From Pleodorina starrii (lineage: Eukaryota > Chlorophyta > Chlorophyceae > Chlamydomonadales > Volvocaceae), in contig BRXU01000001.1 in assembly GCA_030267565.1 (NCBI GenBank), forward strand, positions 3,720,001 through 3,784,000: a stretch of 64,000 nucleotides of DNA, in the 5' to 3' direction. The stretch's first letter is position 1; the number at the start of each line of letters is the position of its first letter. The notes beneath the pieces were generated by a model. That model was not told where the DNA came from. It ran no database searches and saw nothing but the letters and a program-made list of their open reading frames with translations. The position numbers and the translations under genes were made by a program. Below are positions 1 through 12,300 of this stretch, one piece after another.

Positions 1-150
1 GACGAGTGCGCGCGGCGCGGGAGTCAGGGCACCACGCGCGTGACCCACGGGTCGGTGGCGGCGGGCGTCGCCTCCTCCCTACCGCCGCCGCCAGCGTCGC
101 CGACGGCCGCGCCGCGCGGCCCAGCGGTGGGCCTCAGCCCCGCAGATTGA
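1..150 (+). CDS. Possible 3' end of an unrecognised gene (partial)
   Basis: Frame 1 is open from the window edge to a TGA at 148-150 and encodes 49 residues with alanine, proline and serine runs like those in the other proteins of this window. It includes a Thr-His-Gly-Ser peptide encoded by a copy of the dispersed GACCCACGGGTC element. No domain is recognisable. It could equally be intergenic DNA that happens to be open. The nearest plus-strand TGTAA signal is far away, at 1966, which weakens the call. Confidence 0.3.
   Translation, partial: DECARRGSQGTTRVTHGSVAAGVASSLPPPPASPTAAPRGPAVGLSPAD
42..53. repeat. GACCCACGGGTC dispersed element, copy 1
   Basis: Perfect 12-bp copy with inverted GACCC/GGGTC arms. 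It lies in the possible terminal exon and would encode Thr-His-Gly-Ser. Confidence 0.8.
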
Positions 151-1965
151 TGCCGCGGAGAGGAAGGCCGCGTCCGGAGCTCGCATCCAGAGGGTTTTAG
201 GGCTGGGGCTGGTTGAGTGGGCCTGACTGAGGCCAGGGCGGGGCGTTACGGTTTCATGCTTGCTTGAGCCAGCGGGGCCGGGGATGTGACCCGCGGAGTC
301 GGAAGCAGGACATCGTTCGGGTGGCGTCTGTGGCCCATCAAGGCTTCAGGGGGCTTGTGAGATTGATGTGCCGGCTGGGGTGGGTGGAGGTTGGGGCTGG
401 GGCTGCGGGCATGGGGGCATCTTGTGAGGGAAGTGGCGGAGAGGGCGGGCTCAACGCCTGTTTGGAGATTGCGGTTGGCTGAGACTGTGGTTGAAGGCGG
501 TTGGAGACTGTTGGAAACTGTTGAGGACGGTTGCAGATTGCGGTTTGCGGTTGGGGTACTGTACGCTGCGGGGCCGGCTCGGAATGCAAAGTTGTTCACG
601 CGCACTGTGCGGCGCCTGGCGTCTCTGCTGCACTCCTGGCCGAGCCCGAGGGCGCCTTCGGGAGCCAGATTGCGTCTGTTTCTGTTTTTCGTTGGTCGTT
701 GTTGTTGTTGCCTTTCGGCAGCGGCGGCTGTGTTCCCTGTCGCGACGTGCTGCGTGCCACTTTTGGAGCGTGGGCCGTGTATCTATTTGCATGTATGTTT
801 GTGTATTGTAGGTTTGTAGGCAGGCGTTAGTGCACGGGCCCACGCACCGCGCATTGCACTCATGTTAGTTTGCCCCGTCCTCGGTTCTCCGTCCTGCGTC
901 CTGTCGTGAATCTTTCGGAAAAAAATTTAGCCAATGTTCTGCCCGGTCGTCGACGCATGGTATGATTCTCCCTGTACAGTGCAGTTATGCCGGACGTATT
1001 GCCGCCGCGACGCATCCAGTTTTTCTCCTCTGTGCAGTACAGTGTGCTGTGCCGTGCAATGTCTTTGCCCCCCAAGCAATCGGCGCATGATGTACTTTTT
1101 CTCCCTTTCCAGTTCCCTTTTACCTTTCCCTCGTGGCTCAGTGCAGTGCAGCAAAGTGCGCTTTGCCGCAGGACGCGTGCTTGGGGTGTGGTGTGTGTGT
1201 GTGTATGTGTGTGTCCGCGTTGCGTTGCGTGGTCCGCGTCGGCGCTGGGACGCGATGGGCCCCACTGGGAGGGGGGATTTCTTCTTCCCTATCATCCGGA
1301 AGCTGACTATGCCGACTATGGACCACGGAAGAAGAATGCTAGGCCAGCCCGGTAGAGCGAAAAGTCTGTCCTAAACCCGGCGACCTGAGTCCTTCGCCTT
1401 CGGTTGTGCCGCCCTGCATAACCCGCGTTGTCGAATGTGGCGCGTGCCGTTTTGCCCGTTGGGTATCTTCTGCGAGGGGGCGGGGGGCCTTTGGGTGCAC
1501 GGGTGCGCGCTCGGTGGCAGCACGCAGGGCAGCAGCGGCAAGGCTGCGGCGTGCGGCCCCCCTGTACGGCGAAAAAAAAGCTACGGCAGTGTACTTTTGT
1601 ACGATTATTGAGTCGCGTGCTTTTGTTTCACACCAATCCAGGCACTGATCGGTTGCCTGACAAAGGATTTTTTTGTTTGTACCTTAATTCATTGCCCCTT
1701 TGGCTGTTATGTGAGATGGTACGGCATCGTACGGCAATAGGAAGTCGGACAGTTCATAGGCATCATAGCCCAGCACGATGCGGTGGTGGAGGTGGTTGCC
1801 AGGCCCCAGGCGGCGTGCTTAGCTCGGCAAACATGTTCTGGGTGTGGAGTGTTGGATGCAGTTGGTGGTGCGTTAAAGCGCCGGTGCAGCTGGTGCTCCG
1901 TGGCAGCAAGACTGCAGGAGCCATGGTGCCCAGGACGAGGGGAGCAGCGGCTGCTGGGAGTTGTT
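151..1965. other. No gene seen; possible long 3' flank
   Basis: T- and GT-rich sequence with degenerate GGTTGGAGACTG-like repeats around 460-560 and a GT run near 1190-1215. No open frame here has a recognisable domain or convincing splice structure. If the frame ending at 150 is real, this could be its 3' untranslated region, although 1.8 kb is long. Confidence 0.4.
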
Positions 1966-1970
1966 TGTAA
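1966..1970 (+). terminator. Candidate TGTAA polyadenylation signal (plus strand)
   Basis: TGTAA is the usual green-algal polyadenylation signal. This copy would suit a plus-strand gene ending upstream, but the distance to the only candidate stop is large. Confidence 0.3.
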
Positions 1971-2201
1971 CCCAGGGTAACTCAGGGTAAGCGCTGCGGT
2001 TTCATCTTGATGACCGCCTAATGGCCCTCTGTCCAAACTTGTCCCCAGGCGTGCTCAGGCCCCAGACGCATCGGTCGCTGGCTGCACACACGAATGAAGT
2101 GCCACGGCAGCCGGCACCCAGCAGGTACGGACGTCCCTCGTTTTTAGCTCGGGCTGTGGTGCAAACTATGATTTTGGTTTACGGTGGGCCCAGAGGGTCG
2201 C

Positions 2202-2250
2202 CGGGAAACCCTAAGTTTCGCTGTAGTCGGGAAACCCTAAGTTTCGCTGT
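2202..2250. repeat. 23-bp tandem duplication
   Basis: Two perfect copies of a sequence beginning CGGGAAACCCTAAG at 2202 and 2228, 26 bases apart. Confidence 0.8.
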
Positions 2251-2362
2251 CGTACTATAGTGCACCGCAGCACTCATGTACGGTAATGCAACGGTTCATA
2301 CCGTGGCTTACGGCGAGCAAAGGAAGTGCGGGGATGCTATCCTAAGCCATTCTCGGAGTGCA

Positions 2363-2372
2363 TTACATTACA
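2363..2372 (-). terminator. Candidate TGTAA signals for the minus-strand dehydrogenase gene
   Basis: Two overlapping-phase TTACA words (minus-strand TGTAA) about 1.1 kb beyond the stop at 3507. They are the first such words downstream of that stop. They imply a long but not exceptional algal 3' untranslated region. Confidence 0.35.
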
Positions 2373-3371
2373 GAGAAGATGATGATGCTAAAATAAAACA
2401 TGCTGATCCAGGCTGATCTGAATACATTTACTCCTGAACAGCAAATCTACGGCTGTTCGCCAGGCACTCCTACGGTAGCGTGGAAATTCCATTCCGACAA
2501 TCATGAGGGCCAACAACAACAACAGCAACATTCGGCAGCTTTGTGGCTGTCTGATCCGGATGAGTGCGTCACCGCTGCCCTGGTCGTCTCCCCCCTGCAG
2601 TGCACCAACGGCCAGCCGCCCGACTGGCTCTATCCTTCGTGAATCTTCAGCAACCACCACCACCACTGCAACAGTCACAACAAGCCTGCCCTGCATGTCT
2701 TACCGTATTTGTTCTCCTCGAGGCCACCGCGGGTCTCACGAGGAAGGCATGCGGTGATGCGGAGGCGGGAGGGCCGTGTCCCCCTCCCTGTACTACACCA
2801 ATGCGACAGTGTGCCAAGCCGCCGCTCCGAAACCCCCCGGCGTCCTTCCAGTCCCAAACTCACGCAACGACGCGGCTCGGACCGCGCCAAATGCCCCACA
2901 GTCACAAAATGGGACCCGCCCCGCCCCCCTGTCCCCCCCAAAAAATCCAACCCCCCGCGCGATCACGGGCGGTCGTGCCGTGTCAGCCTGACAGGATGCT
3001 CTCTGGGGGCCAACCCTAACCCATGCTGCCACATGCAAACACACGACGGAACACATGTCTTCATGAATGATGAAAACAAAAACCGGCACCGAAACCACCC
3101 GGCACTTTTTAAGCCGCCACTTGCCTTCCTGAGGCTGGCCCAGCTGGCTCACATCCAGCCCGCAAACCCGAAGCCTACCCTTGTACGACATGGTAGTTTT
3201 TTTGCCGTATTGTACCGTAAACTGTTTGCTACAGACGCAGCTGTACACAGCTTCATACGGTAGCATGCAACTGCGCAACTCCAGGAGCAGCACGTTGAAG
3301 TGCGGTTGAACATAAAAATAGCCTGCCTCCGTCCCCAGCATTTCGCGACCGTCACGACCCACCACCCTCAC

Positions 3372-3383
3372 GACCCACGGGTC
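3372..3383. repeat. GACCCACGGGTC dispersed element, copy 2
   Basis: Perfect copy in the 3' flank of the dehydrogenase gene. Confidence 0.8.
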
Positions 3384-3432
3384 GGTTCGTCTGCCTCCTG
3401 CCCCTCTGCCCACCCCACCATCACATGCCGGG

Positions 3433-3450
3433 CCCTAAACCCTAAAACCC
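3433..3450. repeat. Telomere-like CCCTAAACCCTAAAACCC block
   Basis: Short interstitial run matching the Chlamydomonas-type telomere unit CCCTAAAA, slightly degenerate. Confidence 0.6.
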
Positions 3451-3506
3451 AAAACAAACTCAAAACACGTCCTCCGCCCGCCCGCCCGCAAGCGATCCAC
3501 ACCGAC

Positions 3507-6500
3507 TCACGCAGCGCCCACGCGGTCGAGCCCCGGCAGTCGCTCCCGAGGGGCGGCCCCCCCGGCCGCAGACTTGGGCACCCCGCCGCCGCCGCTGCCG
3601 GTGGTCGCTGCCGCGGCGGAGATGGCCGCCACGTCATCCGCGGGCCACTTGGCGGTGACGGTCTTGCTCTGCGTGTAAAACTGCACGCCCGCCCTGCCGT
3701 ACATGTGCAGATCGCCTGGGCAGGGCGGGAGAGAGGAGGGAAATGGGTCGGGTCGGGTCATGGCGTATACGGCACGGGATGAGGCCTCCAGCGGACGGAC
3801 GGCGGCGGCAAGTGGGCGGCAATCGGGCGGTTCCGGCCTTCCCAGGAGCCACACTCGTTCCTGGTGCCGTGTGCCGTGAACCGTGTGCCGTGTGCAGGTG
3901 CCGGGCAGCCACGGCGCTGTGTGTCGGTGCCGTGCGCCGTGTGGCGTGTGCAGGGGCAGGGCAGCCTCGGCGCTGTGTGATATGCTGCCCGATCAGGAAA
4001 GAAGAATCGAACAAACCGACGCACTCGGTCGTTTCCAAGTACATACGGTAAGTTGGTCGCACCAAGTCAATATCCGGCAAGTGACCCACCCGCGAACGAT
4101 CCCCTCCAGCCGGTGAAGGAGAAGAAGGGCAGCGGCACCGGGATGGGTACGTTGATGCCCACCATGCCCACATCCACCTCCGACTGAATGGGGGGGAGGA
4201 GGAGGCGTGGGGGTGCGGGTGGAGGTGCGGGTGGGTTGCAGGGGAAGGAAGAAGAGGGCGGGTCACTTCAGGCGGGCGCGGGCGGGCGGGCGGGGCGGAC
4301 GTGTTACCGGTATTTACTTGGCAGGAGCTGCGGATTACGGGGGCCCAAATCAACTGTTCGGCGAGCGGGGGTTGCTTTGGGTGCAAATTTAAACGATGAA
4401 CGATGAAAGACGGGGGCCAGTGCGGGAGGGCGGGCGATTGGACAAGATAGGCGACGAGCATATGTAAAACACGCAGCACATACAGTACATGAGACAGACG
4501 AAAAAGAAATATGAAAACATAAGACAAACAGGCAAGACACATGCGTTTGTGACATCGTGCGAGGAGAGGTCGCACCTGGAAGCGGCGAGCTGCTGCGCCG
4601 CTGCGGGTGAAGATGGCGGTGCCGTTGCCGTGCTCGTTGCCGTTGACGATCTGGAGGGCGTCATCCAGGGAGGGTGCCTGCGGGCAACGGAGGGGAGGGA
4701 AGAGGGGGGAGGAGATGGGGGAGGGCCGGAGGTAAAGAAATACCCGGTCCGCTGGCCCCCGCCCTCTCCATAACCCTCCCTCCCTCCCTCCCTCCCGCCG
4801 GTCTTACCCGTAAGCCGACCCCAATCCCCAGCCCCTCCCTCCATCCCTTCTCGCCGCCATCCCTCCCAAATCCCTCCCTACCCACCCACCCTACCCCCCA
4901 CACCCTCCCCCTCCCACTCACGTCCATGCAGCTGAGCACCGGCCCAAAGATCTCCTCCCTGTAGCACTCCATGTCGGGTGTCACCCCCCCCAACACAGTG
5001 GGTCCCAGGAAGTTGCCCGCCTCGTAACCCGGAACCACCACTCCGCGACCGTCCAGCAGCAGGCGGGCACCCGAGGCGGCGCCGCTAGCAATCAGCCGCT
5101 CCGCTCGGGCCTTGGCCTGAGTGGGAGGGGTGGGAGGGGTTGAGTGAGGGAAGGGGAGTGTGTGTCAGTGTGTGTCAGTGTGTGTGTGAGGGAGGGAGTG
5201 TTATCTACGTGTAGGCCGGGGCCCGTGAACGGTAACGGGAAGGGGGTGTTGAGTGAGGGGATATCCACGTATAGGCCGGAGCCCGTAAACGGTGACAGCA
5301 CACACACACCCGAAGGGCGGGTTGTGGTGTTCGGAGGGGGCAACGCCTGGCTGGGAAAGTGCTGGGGAGTAGGGACTTAGGGAGAGGGGCGGTGGTGGGT
5401 ACAGCATTGGGGAACGTTTGGCAGTCGACCAAAGAGGCAGGCTGACAGGCTGATAAGACCTTGGACGCGGACCCCCCCAACCCCCACCCCCCCAACCCCA
5501 CCTCGGGGCTAATCATGGGCCCCACATCCGCGTCCTTCTCCCAGCCCGCGTTCAGCTTCAGGCTCCGAGCCGCCTCCAGCAGTGGCTCAGACCACCGGGG
5601 GGTGAACCCGCCCACGAACACGGCAGCGGAGATGGCCATGCAGCGCTGACCCGCGGCGCCGAAGGCAGCACCTGCCCGGGGGGGGGTCAGGGAGTGGGGG
5701 GGGGTACCCACGTATAGGCCGGGGGGCGGAAAGGGGCCGGGAGGGGGCCGGGAGGGACTTTTCCGAGTGCACATAGTGACGTGGCGGAAGGGGGGTTTGA
5801 GCGCAACGCGTTGCTCACAGTGCTGGGGCCGGGGCCCTTGGGGGGGCGGGGAAGGGGGCGGCGCAGACGCAGGAGCACGTCCCACCACCAAACCACATCC
5901 GTACATACACACACACATACACATGCGCGCGCACGCACCCGCACCCGCGCCAGCGCCTCGACGGTCGCGACGCGTGCCGGCCCATGGGTCCCGCCGACCC
6001 ATGGGTCTCTCTCTCCACACCCACGCCCCCACCCCCAATTCAACACACGCCCCCAGCCCCCCACCCGGGTTCTGGGTCCGTTCGCTAACGCCGTCTCCTT
6101 CTCCGCTGCGAAATTCTCTTTATACCCCCACCCACCCACCCACCCACACAAGCCCCCGCTCTCTCTCTCCACCCACCCGCCAGCGCCTTGACGGTCGAGT
6201 CCACGTCCGCGTCCGGCATCACCACCGCGTGGTTCTTGGCCCCTAGGTTGGCTTGCACCCGCTTGCCGGCGGCACAGCCTCGCGCGTAGATGTAGCGCCC
6301 GGCGGCGTCGCTGCCGACGAAGGACAGCGCGCGGATGGTGGGGTCGTCACACATCCAGTTGACCACATCGCGGGAGCCGTGAACCACGTTCAGGACGCCC
6401 CTGCGAGGTCGCCCAGGTCGCGTAGGGGTGTGTGGGGGGTTGGTGTGTGGGTTGGTGTGTGGTGATGGTGGGTGGTGATGGTGGTGGTGGGTGGGTGGTG

Positions 6501-8923
6501 GTGGGTGGGTGGGTGGTGTGGGATGCGTGTGTGTGTGTGTGGGTGGTGGGTGTGGGATGCGTGTGTGTGTAGGTGTGTAATCCCCAGACGCAGCCGGTCT
6601 CACCTTTATCTTTATCCTCACTTTTTCCTCCCCTCCTATTCGACACGACACGACTCGACTCGACTCGACACGACACGACTCGACACGACACGACTCGACT
6701 CAATTCGACACGACACGACTCGACTCCCGACTCAATTCGACACCACTCACGACTCACTTTGGTAGCCCCGCCTGCTGGGCCAGATCCGCCAGCATGACCG
6801 CCGCCCCGGGGTCCCTCTCACTGGGCTTGAGTACGAAGGTGTTGCCGGCGGTGACAGCCAGAGGGAACATCCACAGCGGCACCATGGCGGGGAAGTTGAA
6901 GGGGCAGATGCCGGCAACCACCTGTACGACATGAGATGAAGGTTAGGAAAAGGTACGGCACGGAGCTTGCAAAGCCGCGCGCGCCGGCGCCGCTGACGCT
7001 GCTCCTCCTGCGCGACTCTATGCGCAATTTCGCCCCTGATGCCGTACAGTACGACGCGGAAAGAGCTCCTCACACATATACACACACACGCGCACGCGTG
7101 CGCGCGTGTTCGTGGTCGGGCGGGCGGGCCAGGGCACTCACCCCCAGCGGCTGCCGTATCGAGTAGCAGTCGATGCCGCCCGCCACATTCTCGACCAGCT
7201 CGCCGGCCAAGTACGGCGCGATGCCGCACGCCGTTTCCACGACCTCTGCGTCGTGCCGTACAGTTGGTGTGGTGGGCGGGGTAGTGGGCGGCGCGCGACG
7301 GGCGAGGGTGAGGGGCGACGGAAGTACATCACCCCTTAGTTTCAGACATCCCATACTGCCCACCCCGCCCCACCCGCCCGTCCTGCCACATCCACCCACC
7401 TTGTCGACTTGGCCCGCCCTCCCTCCCGCCCTCCCGCACATCCACCTTGCCCCAACCCACCCACACCCACACCCACACCTGCCGGCCCCCCGCCTCCTCA
7501 CCTAGGCCCCGGAACACGTCCCCCCGCGCATCCGCCAGCGTCTTCCCCTGCTCAATTGTCACGAGCCGAGCCAACTCATCCTGCGGGGTGGGATCAGGGT
7601 GGTTTAAGGGGCTTTGAGGGTCACGTCAGGTCAGGTCGGGCCAGGTGGGGTTGGGACGGGGTGGGGTCGGGTTTGATCGGTCACAGCAACGAGCGCGCAA
7701 ACCCCTCTGTTCAAAAGGACAACAACGTCGAAATACGGTACTTCGCAGGGCAGGACAAACGAGGTTGGTTAGTTGGTTGGTTGGTTGGAAGTTTCGCAGA
7801 GCCCCTCAAGTAGTTCGGCCCATCATGTTTTTTACCCACTGCCGCTCCTGCCCACTGCCGCCTCCGCCCACTGACGCCCCCGCCCACTGCCGCCCCCGCC
7901 CAAACCGCAGGCAGCCGACGGGTTTCAACGCACCATGTTGGCACGGATCAGTTCCTGGTACTTGAGCATGACCCGCACCCGGGTGGGAACCGCGGTGGAG
8001 CGCCACTTGGGGAACGCGGCGGCCGCAGCCGACACCGCCGAGTCGAATTCAGCCTTGGTAGCGAGCGGCAGCCGCGACAGAACGTCCTGCGTCGCCTGTG
8101 GGTTGAGTTTGGCGAGGGACGGATGGCGCATGGAGGTTGGGTTTGGGCGGGGTCCTAAAGCCGTGGAGGTTGACGTTTGCGCAGTTCCGTGCGATGTTCC
8201 GCGTGCTGTGTTCTGCTGAGGACAAAGAAAAGTTTGCACGCAACGCAAACAGCAGCGACTGGATGGCTGCTTATCTTAGGTGTGGCAGTTGAAGCGGCGA
8301 GACAGGGTGTACAATGGCGGGGTGTGGGACGCCACCCGGCGTCGTTGATAAGGGGACATGGCAGTCAATTAACTATGCAACGTCCCTGAACAGGCGTGTT
8401 GAAAGGAGCGATTAAGGTAATCGCGGGGCCGGAAGGCCGCGCGCGCTCGGCCCACGTAATCCTTACCGGGTTGACCACATCGAGCCAGTTCTCGGTCGCC
8501 GAGTCGATAAACTGGCCGTCGATGAGCAGCTTGACCTTTGGAGGCTGCGAAGTAGGAACAGCACGCAGGGTTCGCAGTGTGCATTCACAGACACAGTTGC
8601 TGACGTGCAAGGGTTTTGCGCAACGACAGTTGGTAGGGCCACAAGGTAAGGTCAGCCCGAGCTTGGCAATTCTGGAAACAAGACGAAGACCACTTCCAAG
8701 TCGACACACTGGCGGACGATCGCTCGACGCGGGGCTCCAAGCAAGGGCGCTTTGTTCCATCATTACGAAACGGAGCGAGTGCTTGTACCCGTCCAAATCC
8801 CAACCGACGTACCGATACGCCAGAAGCTAAGGGACTAGGTGACGCTGCAGAAGCGAACAGTCGAAGCCCATGGCTCAGCCCGGGAATTATGTGCTTTGCG
8901 CGCAAACGAAGACTCTGCGCCAT
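3507..8923 (-). CDS. ALDH6: Methylmalonate-semialdehyde dehydrogenase (CoA-acylating), mitochondrial
   Basis: Oxidises methylmalonate (and malonate) semialdehyde to propionyl- (or acetyl-) CoA with NAD, near the end of valine breakdown in mitochondria. Twelve in-phase exons: 8923-8813, 8544-8467, 8095-7934, 7580-7502, 7245-7142, 6921-6758, 6400-6177, 5671-5502, 5116-4922, 4677-4576, 4183-4090 and 3715-3507, giving 563 residues. The first exon encodes an arginine/alanine/serine-rich presequence (about residues 1-37) typical of mitochondrial import. Family features, in order: [36 protein letters not shown], with Asn where other aldehyde dehydrogenases have the general-base Glu, as is usual for this class; the catalytic cysteine in GQRCMA (about residue 318); [22 protein letters not shown]; and a C-terminal FYTQ motif. 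The last 50 or so residues are a loose Ala/Gly tail. The gene is divergent from the bZIP gene. All exon phases close perfectly, so the model is strong; only the UTRs are unknown. Confidence 0.95.
3877..3985. repeat. Imperfect GCCGTGTG-rich duplication in an intron
   Basis: Two related blocks of about 60-70 bases built from GTGCCGTGTG words, each followed by GGCAGCC(A/T)CGGCGCTGTGTG, inside the last intron of the dehydrogenase gene. Confidence 0.6.
5202..5237 (+). repeat. TATCCACGTATAGG-type dispersed element, copy 1
   Basis: Diverged copy (TATCTACGTGTAGGCCGG followed by GGCCCGTGAACGG) in the intron between dehydrogenase exons 8 and 9. Confidence 0.6.
5262..5296 (+). repeat. TATCCACGTATAGG-type dispersed element, copy 2
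   Basis: Best-preserved copy: TATCCACGTATAGGCCGG, then AGCCCGTAAACGG. Same intron and orientation as copy 1, 60 bases downstream, so the pair is a local duplication. Confidence 0.7.
5705..5729 (+). repeat. TATCCACGTATAGG-type dispersed element, copy 3 (short)
   Basis: TACCCACGTATAGGCCGG followed by a degraded right half, in the intron before dehydrogenase exon 8. Confidence 0.6.
5996..6007. repeat. GACCCATGGGTC dispersed element, copy 3
   Basis: Perfect copy in a dehydrogenase intron. A near-copy with the first base pair changed (GGCCCATGGGTC) lies 17 bases upstream. Confidence 0.8.
6640..6748. repeat. CGACACGACTCG minisatellite
   Basis: About 100 bases of irregularly alternating CGACA and CGACT words in the intron between dehydrogenase exons 6 and 7. 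Confidence 0.8.
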
Positions 8924-9384
8924 GTTCGAGCACTCAGCGTGTTCAATCAAAATTCCAGCAGGCAGAACTAGCGTGATAGTGTGCAGATGAGCAGAGCGGT
9001 TATTTCCCATAGAAAGAGTGGGCCATCGTGATGTGTACGGCATTCAGCGTTTGCCTCGGTTGCTCGGAGCATCGGGCAATGCGCTTGCGCGAGCGAAACA
9101 GTAGTAGGTGTGTATGGTCTAAGTATGTTCACGCAGCCCTGACCGCAGGCACGGCGGCCCTACGTTATCGATGGTAGACCATCAGCGTCGGGTCTCCGCC
9201 CGGTCTAGGCTTGCACAGCCCCTGCCAAACGAAATGAACACAATAGGCTGACGTGTTGAATTACATTGCGCCATCCGCTGCGCGTGCTTTTGCTGCGACG
9301 CCGCGCGAAGTGCCCTTCTTAGGCAGAAACCGCAGATTTCCGAAAGCTAATTTTGCCACCGCCTGGCCGATAGTACAGGATTGA
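8924..9384. promoter_or_regulatory. Divergent promoter spacer (dehydrogenase / bZIP)
   Basis: 461 bases separate the start codons of the minus-strand dehydrogenase and the plus-strand bZIP gene. It is visibly less GC-rich than the flanking exons and contains no supported coding sequence, so both promoters and 5' leaders must lie here unless extra 5' exons exist. Confidence 0.6.
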
Positions 9385-12300
9385 ATGATGAACTTTGGCG
9401 GCCAGGATGCTTTGCATCAGGGCCGGTCGCGCGTTCCGCAACAGCCGGGCAGGCCCAATGGACAACATCCTGGCGCTCTTGGCGAAGCCGCGGCGGGCCT
9501 CAGCCACTACGGTCCCGAGCAACTAAGTTGGGGAGATTGCGCGCCGTCATGTCTACCTCCCGGCGCGGCGAGGGACGGCGTGCCAGAACTGGAGCGCCAT
9601 GCACAATCAAGCGAGCAGGGCAACGCCATGCCCGGCAGTGCCGGCGGCGCAGCGATGCTTCATGAGGGCGATGCAGCAGCCGCAAATCCAATTCACATGG
9701 TGCGCCCGCCCCCTGGAGCTCCGATGCCGCCGTTCCATCCGACGCGGGCCTGGACCAGCCGCCCGCCACCGCACCACCCCTACCGCACCGCCGCGGCGCG
9801 CCATCCGTTTTACGGACAGTACACTCGTCCCGCGCACGGACTGCCGTACGGCTCCATGGTTCATCCTTACGCCGGCGCGCCGCCGCCGCCACCGCTGGTG
9901 GGCCGGCGGCAGCACCCGGGGTTCCCGCCGCAGCACATGCCGCCGCAGTACGGCATGGCGGCGGCACCGCCGCCGCCGGGGTACGGCATGCAGCCCGAGG
10001 ATGAGATGCGGGCGTTCCCGGTGAGTCATGACGCGTGTGATGTCCTGACGCAACACGCATACGGTACCGGTACGGTATGTCGGGTGCTCGTCGCTGACGT
10101 CACTGGTGTGAAAGTGAAGGGCGCGCGGTCGGAAGGGTTTTCATTGACGTGCGGAGGGCCGCCTTTTGCGTTCTTGGCCCGATCCCCCACTCGTCAATCT
10201 TAACGCAGCAGCAGCCTGTAAAGGTACCGGTATCACGCCTTTGTCATGCTTTAGTCACACTTGATGCCACGTCACGTCATGCCACGCGATACGGGTTACC
10301 GGTATCCGGGGAGTGCGTGTACCGGGAGAAGAACGGCCCGGGGCGAGGGAACGCCCGGGAGAGTGCCGGGAGAGTGCCGGGAGTGTGTGTGCCGGGCGTG
10401 TGTGCCGGGAGTGTGTTCACCGTGGGAGGGTGTGTACCGGGTGTGTACCAGGCGGAGCTCTGTAGCTGTGTTTGTGAGCCGCAGCCTCTGCTGGGGTCCG
10501 GGACGGACGGACGGACGGACGGGTGGGGCTCAGGGGCGTGGGGGTGAGGTCCCCGGAGATACGGGGCGGCGGCCCCACCCACCCACACACCCCCCGGGGC
10601 CCTGGGGCTCAGGGGCTCTGGGGGTCTCGAATCCCGTCGCGACCATTAGGTGTCCGGACGGAAGCCCCACCGGACAGAGTTCCTGTCCACTGTTTTAGGG
10701 TGCAGTGCAGTGCGGTGCGGAGGAAGACGAAGATGAAGTGGTGGTGTCGGTGGGTGTGAGGAAATCGTGGTGACCTTGACGACGTTGCGGTGTGTGTTGG
10801 GTGCGGAGGAATGGTTAAGGTACGGCAATCGGTTGCGGTACGATATTCAGATCAGAATCCGATAGACAACAGAGCAGATCGCACCACCCAAATCAGTCGT
10901 CCGGTGATCCGATTCCTGATCAACATCAGACCAGAGATCGGATCAGCCGTCGGGTCGGCTGCTCTCTCCCCCTTCTCGCTCTCCGTGGCTCTCTCACCCG
11001 TCGCAGGAGCTGCCGCACGCCGATACCGTATCTCCCCGACCCCACTCTCCATCCCTCAATCCCCAAGCCCCGGCAGTGAAAGTTCAATCGCGCTCTGCAC
11101 CTCCCCCTCCGATCACACGCCTCACCCGCCCCGCCCCCCCACCGCAATCTCTTATTGCCTATTTGGGCTCTTGTCTCCCCCTGCCCCGCAATCTCTCATT
11201 GCCTATTTGGGCTCTTGTCTCCCCCCTGCCCCTCAATCTCTCATTGCCTATTTGGGCTCTTGTCTCCCCCCTGCCCCTCAACCTCTCTCCCCCGCAGTCG
11301 CCCTTCGTGGCTGCGGACGCTCAAGCCGCGGCGCTGGGGCCCACCGGCGGCGAAGCGGAGTCAGGCCCAGGGCCCAGGGATGGCCTGACGTTGCGGCAGC
11401 AGCAGTCCGAGGGGGGCGGAGGCGGCGGCGGCAGCGGCGGGGGTATGGGACCGCCGCTTCTGGCGCCGTCAAACAGTGAGCCGTTCGTCACGTCAGCCGC
11501 CCGCGCCGCGGCAGTGGGTCAGCTGCCGGGCGCGGCGAGTCAGCCGCCAGGGAGCTATGCGCTGGGGCCGCCGGGACACATGTACAACACGCCGTATGGG
11601 CCGCCGTACAGGTCACGCCACGTGATGTACTCGTACTCGCCGCTGCCGCCGCACTACTATCCGCCGGAAGCAGGTGCGGATGTGTACGAGTTGGGCGGAG
11701 GGGGGGGGCGGAGGGGTGAATGGGCGGAGAGGGGGCGGAGGGGTGAATGGGCGGAGGGGTGAATGGGCGGAGGGGTGAATGGGCGGAGGGGTGAATGGGC
11801 GGAGGGGTACGGTGGGTGTGGTCAAGCGGCTGTGGGTTGCAGGTCGGGCAGTGGGCAGTCCATGGCATCGCGCCGCTGGCTCCGTTGACACGGTCGGGAG
11901 ACACCCGAGCCAGCACGATCGATTTGACCTGGCACCCGCCAGGGAAGTGTGTTCGCGCCCCGCTGGCGCAAAAGGGCACTATTGCTGCGCCTATGGGTGC
12001 CTCAGACTGGGTGACCCGGCTGAGCCGGCCGCGGCCTTGGATGCGCATTTCATTGCAGCAGCAGCCGACGTTCGGAATGCCTGCGAATGCCTGGGGTCAC
12101 GGAGGCATGCGGGATCACGGAGGCATTACCGATTCGCACGGCGGTTAGTTTGCCTTCGTAGAATGAGCGCTTGCAGGTAGGTCGTTGGAAGGTGGTTGGA
12201 AATCTGTCATCGTCGTCAAGAGGTCGCCGCACGGTTGTCAAAGATGTAGTCATTAAATGCTAGGAGTGAATTTGGCTTAATCCCCTCAGAGATTTCGAGG

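Larger units (their letters stand above)
2373..3506. other. Probable 3' UTR and convergent spacer
   Basis: No supported gene. The segment contains one dispersed palindrome copy (3372-3383) and a telomere-like block (3433-3450). It most likely forms the 3' untranslated region of the minus-strand dehydrogenase. Confidence 0.4.

Noticed and set aside
3634..4575. 313-codon minus-strand frame across dehydrogenase introns
   Set aside because: It overlaps true exons in another frame and matches no protein; the phase-consistent exon model explains the region.
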